A DNA stretch of 64,000 nt from Hexactinellida sp. DTS-2022 (Eukaryota; Porifera; Hexactinellida): positions 13,568,501 to 13,632,500 of the forward strand of contig JAPNXP010000001.1 in assembly GCA_028753945.1 (NCBI GenBank). Direction: 5' to 3'. Both the position numbers and the translations under genes were made by a program. Below are positions 10,763-19,583 of the stretch, one piece after another (positions within the stretch are counted from its first letter, which is position 1; every line of letters starts with the position of its first letter). The notes under the pieces are model-generated. The model did no database searches. It was not told the DNA's origin and was given only the letters and a program-made list of their open reading frames with translations.

Positions 10763-11321
10763 CAGTCGACTCCGCTTAATAGAGCCACCGGTTAATCGAT
10801 TTCACTCCTTTATGGGCCAAAATTTCACAGGATTTATAGGATGGAATGACAGTTTGACTCGAAATATTTACGGTTAATAAATTTCTCCGCTTAAGGAGTG
10901 GTAGCTCAGAAATTAGAAACAATTCGTTCACAGAATCAGATTTTCGGAAAAAAACTCTAACCCAATAATTATTATTGATCAACTCAAGAACTATAAATTT
11001 AAGTGATATTTATCTCAAAAGTCTATACAGTTTATATCGCCAGGTTCGTGCTTTTATTTAAGATCACCACAAAATAATGTGTATTTATATATCCATGGTT
11101 CAAAACCAATAAGCATTGTTAAATAACCACAAATGTTAAATATTATCTTGAAGTATTGTATGATTTTTAATCTTTTATTATTTAATTATGGGTTATCTAT
11201 AATTCAATAAATTTGCGTAGGTAGGGAATTGGACTAATTTAAGTCTTAAGTTCTTAAGTTCGAACTTAATCGGGTAGAAACAACCTGGTCCCGAGGTGGC
11301 TCTATTAAGCGGAGTCGACTG
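10763..11321. mobile_element. MITE family M3, long copy (559 bp)
   Basis: M3 type: TIR CAGTCGACTCCGCTTAATAG with TA flanks and subterminal repeats of CCGCTTAAT and CCGGTTAAT. This copy is long because of an extra AT-rich interior. The usual copies are 102 or about 185 bp. Confidence 0.75.
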
Positions 11322-11402
11322 TATGTTATTATGTTACTGAAAATTCCAATTGAGTTCCAATTGAGTGTACTGGACTCCACTATATTTTATAGTTGCCACT
11401 AT

Positions 11403-11747
11403 ATTAAGTTGGATTGCAGTGATTATTAGTATCGATTAATTAAACTCCACTCAGAGCGGGATACCCGGTACTGCTGGTCCACTTTTCAGGATGGCCAGCT
11501 TTGCTGTACCACCTCTATCTGTTCGAAATTCACAAATTATTCATTATTTATTTATTTAATGATTTTACATTAATGAGGTGGGGCACACCTAAATTTAGGT
11601 GGGGCATAGGCCCCACCCTCGCGCCGCCTCTGTTTCGAACAGATAGAGGTGGTACAGCAAAGTTGTCCATCCTAAAAGTGGAACCAGCCGTATTCCGCTC
11701 TGAGTGGAGTTTAATCGATACTAATAATCACTGGAATCCAACTTAAT
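11403..11747. repeat. foldback element with ~115-125 bp arms
   Basis: The left arm (11403-11527) starts ATTAAGTTGGATTGCAGTG. The right arm (11634-11747) is its diverged reverse complement, ending CTGGAATCCAACTTAAT. The 106-base centre contains a GTGGGGC-rich inverted motif. The transcript would fold into a long imperfect hairpin. Confidence 0.75.
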
Positions 11748-11989
11748 ACCCTGTGCCCCACCAGTGGCTGCTGGCTAGCGCCGCCACTGGTTCGAAATTA
11801 AGCAATTAATTGATAATTTATCCGATTAATTATTTTATGATGATTTTATGATGACGACATTCGAATACTGCAAAATTCTCCGCCGTACCACTTTTCGAAA
11901 GGACGTGCCGCCCCTGTAGTAGATCCTGTTCCCTCATTTATTGTTTACCGAACAATATTTCCTATGAAATCCTATTCTCCATATCATAC

Positions 11990-13710
11990 TTCCATGGGCG
12001 TAGCCGCCAAAAATTATTTGGGAGACATTATTTAGATAAAATTTTCAAATTTCTAAGATCTTTCACTAGAAAATCGCCTAGGTTACCATTCTAGTAAATA
12101 CGGTAGCTAAATAAACACAAACCTCAGAGGGACCAGTTTTCCACAAACGGACCAAATTTCCATGAAAATTTTGGTCCCACCGGACCAATTTTCAAAGGGG
12201 ACCAAAATTTCCATGACAGATCTATTCATTAATAATAGAAATACTTAAGCTAAATTTGTCATAGATTATCAGTTATAGTTTATAGTCCAAACATAGTGCT
12301 TTACTACCCTCAATCTATCCTAATTCAATTTTATTGTAGAAAATCTGTGGGGACTGAACATTTTTGAGAGCCAGCCCCCCATGGCCACGCACATTTCCTA
12401 GGAATAATGTCCCCCCTTAGTTAATTTATAGGAATTACTGTTTTCTTATGAAATACTGTCCCCCGAACAGTTATAGTGATTCGTGAATACAGTGGATGCT
12501 GGTTATAACTAATAAGAACATCGTCGGGAACTGCTTATAATGTTCTTATAACCGACATAAATTATATAGGGTATCTGGCAACCGTTTTCCAGTATAATGT
12601 TCTTATATCCGATATATACCACTAACCGGTGTTCTTATATCCGATGTCTGCTGTATTGTTTTGAGAAACAATATTTTCTAGGAATACTGTTCGGGGGAAC
12701 CATGCCTGTATCCAGAAAGCGATTGTAGGGGGCTGAGTCGCATGTATTATAAAACCATAGGGATGTCACGGAAATTTTGGTCCCCTTGGAAAATTGGTAC
12801 GGGGGGACCAAAATTTTCATGGAAATTTTGTCCTTCTGTGGAAATTGGTCCCTCTGGGTTTGTGTTTATTTAGTTACCGAATTTACTTTAATTTTAGGCT
12901 AGGCAATTTTTCGACATATTGGGACCAAAACATTTATTAATAAGCCTGTCACTGGAAAATTGGGCCCGAAAAATTGTTCCGAGACCAAAATTCTATGGAA
13001 TTTTGGTCCCCCGGACCAATTTTTTCGCTGACCAATTTTCCAGTGACAGGTATATTCACATGAGTTTATTTGGACAATAAGAATTTATGTGGGCTCAAAA
13101 TTCTCCAAGGCTACGGGCCTAAGCCTAAGGGGAAAAATATTTTATAGTGAATGGGAACAATATTTCCTAAAAATATATTTCGGGGATCTCCTCTTTTCTT
13201 GATAACGGAACAAGCCACCTGGAATCAATTCGATTGTCACGGAAATTTTGGTCTCCTTGGAAAATTGGTCCTATTTGACCTATTGTATGGAATATTTGTC
13301 CCCAGGACCAATATTCCGTGAAAAATTGTTCCCAGGACTATTTTCCATGGAAATTGGTCCCCAGGACCAATTTTTTCGGGTACTAATTTTCCTTTGACAG
13401 GACTGTCACGGAAATTTTGGTCCTCTTCGATAATTGGTCCTTGGGGACCAAAATTTTCATGGAAATTTGGTCCTTCTGTGAAAAATTGGTCCCTCTGAGG
13501 TTTGTGTTTATTTAGTTACCGTATTTACTAGAATAGTAGCCTAGGCGATTTTTCGCCATATTGGGACCAAAATATTTATGAATAAGCCTGTCACTGGAAA
13601 ATTGTGCCCCGAAAAATTGATCCGAGACCAAAATTCCATGGAAAACTGGTCCTAAGACAATTTTCCATGGAATATTGGTCCCCTAGACCAATTTCCTTTT
13701 ACAGGAAAAT
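11990..13710. repeat. cluster of GGACC/GGAAATTTTGG repeats
   Basis: At least four blocks built from GACCAAAATTTTCCATGG-like and reverse-complement words, bounded by CTGTCACTGGAAAATTG or CTGTCACGGAAATTTTGG, in both orientations (about 12060-12235, 12765-13050, 13230-13400 and 13403-13705). Three blocks share an inner segment with TTTGTGTTTATTTAGTTACC, so this is one family whose ends are internally repetitive. A relic is at 14520-14680. Confidence 0.6.
12490..12653. mobile_element. MITE family M5
   Basis: M5 type: ends CAGTAGATGTCGGATATAAG and (inverted) CAGTGGATGCCGGTTATAAG, TA flanks, length 123-164 bp, subterminal repeats of CCGRTATAAGAACA. This copy is in reverse orientation. Confidence 0.75.
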
Positions 13711-13784
13711 TAATTAGAATATCCTAGTTACATAACTGATATAATGGAATTTACGTTTATATAAAGAGTCTACCTATTATTCTT

Positions 13785-13930
13785 CATTAGTTTATATCTA
13801 ATATTACTTATCAATTAGTTTATACCTAATTATACTTATCAATTAGTTCATATCTAATTATACTTATCAATTAGTTTCTATCTAATTATACTTATCAATT
13901 AGTTTCTATCTAATTATACTTATCAATTGG
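13785..13930. repeat. 28-bp minisatellite, about 5 copies, upstream of exon 1
   Basis: CTTATCAATTAG starts at 13807, 13835, 13863, 13891 and 13919, an exact 28-base period. It ends about 30 bases before the first ATG (13962) of the Calx-beta gene, so it lies in the promoter or 5'UTR. Confidence 0.85.
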
Positions 13931-14009
13931 AATACACTAATCCTATTACAACAGCCATAACATGACTGTTGTATTATCTAACCCTCCTAACAGAGGTACA
14001 CGCATACCA

Positions 14010-14141
14010 ATGGTACACACGTGTATCTATAGACTGTTCCTACTCGCTCTCATACTTCTATCTTTCTCTCAGAAGTCTTTGGCAACTAGCGAAGTTAATT
14101 TCATGTCTACAGTACCTATTATCATATTCGAAGGGCAACAG
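14010..14141 (+). CDS. Calx-beta ectodomain gene, exon 1 (signal peptide)
   Basis: 44 codons from ATG 14010 to the donor CAG|GTGAGT at 14142, ending in phase 0. The N-terminus (MVHTCIYR, then LFLLALILLSFS) is a typical secretory signal peptide with a likely cut near KSLA/TSEV. The C-terminal residues IIIFEGQQ begin the first Calx-beta repeat. An in-frame ATG at 13962 would add 16 residues before the hydrophobic core. I prefer 14010 because it places the signal peptide at the N-terminus. Calx-beta repeats bind calcium in Na/Ca exchangers, integrin beta-4 and the adhesion GPCR ADGRV1. The later exons most resemble the ADGRV1-type or a Calx-beta matrix protein. The gene runs through the next four exon entries and leaves no visible 3' end. 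Confidence 0.75.
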
Positions 14142-15497
14142 GTGAGTTGGTATAGGCATTATATAACCAGGATATTATAGTAGTATAATATTATTATTTT
14201 TTGTGGAATTTTTTTCTTGCGTGGAAATTTTTTTGCATGGAATTTTTTATTTTTGCGTGGAAAATTTTGTGGTAAAATTTGCGTGAAAATTGTCCTAGCA
14301 ATAATTTAGTATTACATGGAGTATTGGTTACCGGACTAATATTACATGGAAATAATATCTGAAATGACTATTATCATATTGGAAGGTTAGTTACCATCAG
14401 AGGCTTTTATAAGCCATTATACAGCCTTTGTAATACGCTCCTAATCCTGTTCTGATCCAATTTCCATAAGGCTAAATCACGAATAAATGTTACAGTATAG
14501 GAGAGGATTTGATATAAGGCACTGTCTCTGGAAAATTGGTCCTTCGGCCAAATTTTCCGTGGAAAAATAATCCTAGACTATAATTTTTGGTTCCACCTTG
14601 GGACCAATATTTCATGGAATATTGGTCCCCCTGGGTCCCTGACAATTTTCCGAGATAAATTTTCCATTGACAGGTCTTGTATCAGATCTTGAGTCTCCCA
14701 AATTTATTCTTCCATCAATTTGATTCCAATTAATTATTGAGTAGCTAAATATATTCTATATTAAATCTGGCAAGTTATAAACTACTGGTCCGGATAAGAC
14801 GAACAAACTGTATTAAACCTAGGCTATATCCTCATCACTATTACTGTACTTTGGATTAGTTTTAATTAGTGAACAATTTATAATTTATTTGGCGTAATAA
14901 GTAATAATTAATCAATTATTCTTAGTTATTTACCATTTTGAATTAATTAGTAAACTTAATCACTGAATCTATAGTACGTTGCTAGGATACCAAATACATG
15001 TTTGGAATGTATCTTGTATTTAATTGGTATTATTTTAGATTGTTTATCCATGGTACCGTAATGTTATAGGGATTGTTTTCAGTTTGCTTTTTGTTCCGTT
15101 AGGAGCGTATTTAATTAATTTTTATTTCTTCACAATATCAAATAATTTTTGAAGCCTAAGGGTAATTGCAAAAGGCAACACTGACACTGAAAAATGGATA
15201 ATACCAATGGATTTTATTGGCCGGCACTTTATAATGGAGGTAAAATTTGCTCTACCCTAAAAAATTTCTGCGTGTTCGGACTAGTGAGGGTATTCTGAAA
15301 CGGGTTCTGAAAGGGTTTAATTCTGAATTCTCCAGGCGAAAATTTTTGAAAGGAAACTTTTCTAGGCGCACGAAGAATGAGAAATGCTCCCTTAGACATA
15401 ATAAAAATTGAGTATTTTAGGCGCGTGTGAGCGAGCTTAAAATTAATTTAGGCGCGCAGAAATAATGCATGTATGAAATCCTGTATATAAGCTTATA
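14142..15497. other. Calx-beta gene intron 1, repeat-rich
   Basis: Contains poly-T/GCGTGG runs (14190-14290), an E1 relic (14405-14510), a GGACC-family relic (14520-14680), a long AT-rich unassigned stretch, and an E2-type relic (15340-15475: TTTCTAGGCGCAC, TTTAGGCGCGTGTGAGCG). Confidence 0.5.
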
Positions 15498-15905
15498 GGT
15501 ATGCTGGAAATTGTTCGAAAAACCAAAATAGGAAATTGTTCGAATTTTTTAGTGTTGCTGCACCATGGATATGAGAAAATCCCGGCTTGAATCCATGGTC
15601 CAACAATACAAAAATGAAAGTCGAATTATTTCCTATTTTGTTCGAATTATTTCCTATTTTGTTCGAACTATTTCATATTTTGTTCGAACTACAGTGGTGT
15701 TCGCGTAATAGCAAGTCGCATTTTGCACGAAATTTCCTTGCTAATAGGCGAACTTGTTATTAGAGGAACAAATTTAACATTAAATGCTCGCTTGGGGACA
15801 AAAAGTAACTTGCTAATAGAGCAATATTACTATTAGAGCAATTGCTATTAGGCGAACACTACTGTATTTGATATTTTGAAAAAATCGAACCATTTCCGTA
15901 TTACC
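15498..15905. mobile_element. hAT-like MITE H1, second copy
   Basis: Starts GGTATGCTGGAAATTGTTCG and ends with the complement of GGTAATACGGAAATGG. Flanks AGCTTATA (15490-15497) and AGCCTATA (15906-15913) form an 8-bp duplication with one mismatch. It carries a nested M9 element and ends only 25 bases before the exon 2 acceptor junction. Confidence 0.8.
15692..15864. mobile_element. MITE family M9 nested in H1
   Basis: TIR CAGTGGTGTTCGCGTAATAG and (inverted) CAGTAGTGTTCGCCTAATAG, TA at both sides, 173 bp. Internal repeats of TTGCTAATAG. A relic is at about 45560-45670. Confidence 0.8.
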
Positions 15906-15930
15906 AGCCTATATTATACTTCTATTTCAG

Positions 15931-16145
15931 GTATCAATCTCATTGGTCCGTACGGGCACTCAGTCTGAGCTGTCTGCTACCACAACAGTTCTAATGGGCA
16001 TAGACGGTATAAATGCCGCAGACGATTTCAACTCAGCTACAATAGGCGCTTTCTTCAATACAGGCGATATAATGACTACTGTAGTTATTGCAGCTGTACA
16101 AGATGTAGTGCCTGAGATTAATGAAGAGTTCGTATTCGTACTAAG
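15931..16145 (+). CDS. Calx-beta gene, exon 2
   Basis: The acceptor TTCTATTTCAG (15920-15930) opens in phase 0 exactly where exon 1 ended, so EGQQ continues into VSISLVRTGTQSELSATT. The exon encodes the body of the first Calx-beta repeat, with ADDFNSATIGAFFNTGDIM and the conserved acidic turn VVPEINEEFVFVLR, where the family has D..xE.xE.F.v.L. It ends at AAG|GTTAGT (16146) in phase 2. A tetranucleotide repeat starts 55 bases downstream. Confidence 0.8.
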
Positions 16146-16199
16146 GTTAGTTATTACCCTGTGATTAGTTGTTATGTGTAACCAGATGTTATTGATAAC

Positions 16200-16770
16200 A
16201 GATAAATAAATAATAAATAAATAAATAAACAAATAAATAAATAAATAAACAAACAAAACAAAACAAACAAATAAATAAACAAACAAATAACAAACAAACA
16301 AACAAATAAATGAACAAACAAACAAACAATTAAATAAACAAACAAACAAATAAATAAACAAACAAACAAATAAATAAACAAATAAACAAATAAATAAACA
16401 AACAAACAAATAAATAAACAAATAAACAAACGAATAATTAACAAAACAAACAAAGAAATAACAAACAAAACAAACAAAGAAATAAATTAATAAAATTAAT
16501 AAATAACAAAACAAACAAAGAAATAAACAAACAAACATATAACAAACAAAACAAATAAATAAATAAACAATCAAATAACAAACAAAACAAACAAATAAAC
16601 AAAACAAACATACAAGTAAACGAACTAATAAAAATAAATAAATAAACAATCAAATAACAAACAAAACAAACAAATAAACAAAACAAACATACAAGTAAAC
16701 GAACGAATAAAAAATAAATAAACAAACAATTAATAATCAAATTATAAACAACAAACAAACAAAAGTTATT
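16200..16770. repeat. (AAAC/AAAT)n tetranucleotide tract
   Basis: About 570 bases of mixed CAAA and TAAA units on the plus strand, interrupted by higher-order repeats (GAACGAATAAAAA-type blocks twice). It is complementary to the TTTG/TTTA tracts at 35928 and 56490 in the same gene. Confidence 0.9.
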
Positions 16771-16939
16771 CATATTTGCTCACCAATTTACAGATTTATA
16801 CTTTAATCCATGGTCCCAATATATTAATATACTTCTATACTATTCTCCCTAGGTGGTCCCATAGTATTATTATCCTATACAGATTCTATTGTTATACCTT
16901 ACTATACACGCATTATTTATTATTATGTTATTACTATTA

Positions 16940-17062
16940 CAGTAGATACCGGAAATAAGAACATTCTACTGGAAAACGGTTGCCATATACCCTATATATT
17001 TATACCGGTTTAAGAACATTATATGCAGTTCACGACGATGTGCTTATAACCGGCATCCACTG
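16940..17062. mobile_element. MITE M5
   Basis: 123-bp copy, CAGTAGATACCGG to CCGGCATCCACTG, TA flanks. Confidence 0.8.
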
Positions 17063-18220
17063 TATACCAGGACTTTGTATCCTGGATATAGGGCAACAAT
17101 ATTATACTTTTTTTGCTATGTTAATTATGAACATACATATGTAATGTGGTGGAACATTATACACGGTAGAACCTCGTTAGTACGAACACGGTTAATACGA
17201 ACACTATTTCAGTCCCCTTCAATGCCTTTCAATACAAATGATATTGGTTAAAAATACCAATTCCGGATAAGGCGAACACATTTTAATGGTCCGCTACTAT
17301 TTGCACAAACCAAGTTATATAACTATTCGATTAGGCCAGGTAAAATAAATTAATTGATTATCATCCATATTATATTTTCAGAAAATACGGATTATTTTTA
17401 TTTTATTTTATTGTATATTTTTATTTTTGGATTATTTTTTATTATTTTTTATTATCCATTAATATCCAAGTAACATTCATCATCCTATGCAAAACAATTA
17501 ATAATAAATATTTTATTTACTTAGAAATCACATAACAATGTTTAAACAATTAAAGTAATACTCTAAAATACAAACTTATTAAAAATTGATACATTAGGAG
17601 TACTTTATACAAGTTTATAACTAATATTTTTACAATTATGTTCATAAGATAATAATAAAACAAATAACTTATATAGAGCTCAGCTCTAGTAGAGTTCAGT
17701 TTTTCAGTATGTGTATTCAGGCACTGAAAAAGGTCAGTTTTTCCCAGGGTTTGAAATTGACCTTTAGAAAGTAAGCCTGGGGTTTTAGTATGGGAAAAAA
17801 TCTGAACTCTACTAGAGCTCAGCTCTATATAAGCATTCTCATAATAAAAATATCCGTAAAAATTGGGAGGGATGATAAACAAGTTATTTCTTTTATATGG
17901 CCTTATAATATAAAAATCAAGAATTGGGTATTGTGATGTTCAAACATTGTAGGTTTGCACCAATATACATCCCTATACTAAGGGAGTAATTTCCTGTATA
18001 AATCCAGGGATTGAAAATTAATGATTTATTTGATTTTTTCGAGAAATTTAAATTATTGATTTGAATTAACATAACTCAAAATTTATAAAAGCTTTTATTT
18101 GCTATTTGGTTAGTGAAATATAGTTTGTAATATCACGTCGAAATAAAATCATTGTTTACTATGCATCCGTTAATTCGATTACTCATTAATTTCGGAAATT
18201 CACTAATTCGAACAAAAATA
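17063..18220. other. Calx-beta intron 2, part
   Basis: A truncated M1 copy at about 17168-17330 (GTAGAACCTCGTTAGTACG, no right end), AT-rich low-complexity DNA at 17395-17520, one TIR element (separate entry), otherwise nothing recognised. Confidence 0.5.
17669..17832. mobile_element. MITE-like element with 27-bp TIR
   Basis: Left end CTTATATAGAGCTCAGCTCT..., right end its reverse complement with one mismatch over 27 bases, 164 bp. The family is unassigned and the target duplication is unclear. Confidence 0.6.
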
Positions 18221-18436
18221 CAGTCAACTCCCGTTATAACCAAGTCGGATATAACGAAGTACCTGCTTATAACGAAGTCGTTAAATGGTCCGGAAATCCT
18301 TTTATCTTATTACATTATTAAAAGTACGAACATTATTTCATTCCCCTCAAAGTCTATTCAAATAAATTATATTGGTTTAATACGAATTCCGAATAAGGCG
18401 AACGCATTTCGACGGTCCCCTGGTGTTCGTACTAAC
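18221..18436. mobile_element. chimeric MITE, M2 left half and M1 right half
   Basis: Starts with the M2 terminus CAGTCAACTCCCGTTATAAC and M2 subterminal repeats, then switches to M1 interior and right-side sequence (TTAATACGAATTCCG, GGTGTTCGTACTAAC). The M1 terminus is cut off where the next M2 starts. Confidence 0.65.
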
Positions 18437-18438
18437 TA

Positions 18439-18592
18439 CAGTCAACTCTCGTTATAACGAAGTGCTTGGGACCTGTAAATCCCTTCGTTATATCCGGATA
18501 TTCGTTATAAGCGGTTGATAATTAATGCATTTAGTGGTCTAGGGGAATCTCCATTTCGTTATATCCGACTTCGTTATAATGGGAGTTCACTG
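18439..18592. mobile_element. MITE family M2
   Basis: M2 type: TIR CAGTCAACTCCCGTTATAAC (here CAGTCAACTCTCG) and (inverted) CAGTGAACTCCC, TA flanks, subterminal repeats of GTTATAACGAAGT. Confidence 0.75.
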
Positions 18593-18835
18593 TAGATTCA
18601 AAAATATAACCAGTATGTATACTAATTATCTTGGAATTTGAATTAATTACCCGAACTCTTTGGGACCAGTCAAACATATTCGAATAATCGAGAAAAAAGG
18701 AGAAAAGGATTGTTTCACATACTAAGTTTAGCCATAACAAATATGCAGTATACTCCGCTTAATAAAGTCACATCGGGACCATAGGCGTCGTAACCCGCCC
18801 GGCTGCCCGGATATGTCCGGGCGGCCCAGAGCACC

Positions 18836-19012
18836 TACCCGGAGCTACCCGGAGCTACCCGGACATTACCCGGAGCTACCCGGACATTACCCGGACATTA
18901 CCCGGACTTTACCCGGACATTACACGGACTTTACCCGGACATTACCCGGACTTTACACGGACATTACCCGGATTTTACCCGGACATTACCCGGACATTAC
19001 CCGGACCTAATC
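18836..19012. repeat. 11-bp subterminal repeats of the hAT element
   Basis: About 16 units of ACCCGGACATT with variants (ACCCGGAGCT, ACCCGGACTTT). hAT transposases are known to bind clustered subterminal motifs, so these are candidate binding sites. Confidence 0.8.
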
Positions 19013-19583
19013 CAGATTTTAATCGCGCATCATACATGTGATAATTGTTCTACTAATTAGTCACTCATTAGTATTACCCGATATATATTTAAATTTTGTT
19101 TTCAAGGCTAGTTTAGTATAGTAGATTGTATTACAGCTCTCCCAGTAGATCAATCGACTGAATCGAGTATTGATGATATTAATTAATGGGATTCTTACGT
19201 TTCAATGATCATGTAATATTCATGTTTTTGAATATTTTTAACAAGATACTTCATATATTGTATTCGCTTCTCTGGTAAAGTTATGCAGTATAATTTGTTA
19301 TACACCCGTATAGCTTATATATAACTAATTTTATTTAGCCTCGACGTTCATTTTTGTTATTTAAATAATGTACGTTATAAATTCTTTGTATTAGCACGAA
19401 TTTTCATCATTTTAACCGATTTACGCTCTACTATTTAAAAAATATTATAAATTTGTCCGTGAAATAGATTTCAAATGATATACATATATGCATCTACTAT
19501 TTATACATTTAGTCACATTTAATAAAACATCAAAAACAATTTTTTGATAAAATTGCCATATAACAATAAGAACATGCCTGAGC

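Noticed and set aside
15960-16773. Long minus-strand frames rich in F, L, C, V and Y
   Set aside because: They are translations of the (AAAC/AAAT)n tract. The only real coding here is plus-strand exon 2.
18813-19010. Frame with YPELPGHYPDITRT repeats
   Set aside because: Translation of the hAT element's 11-bp subterminal repeats. The transposase is in a separate frame downstream.
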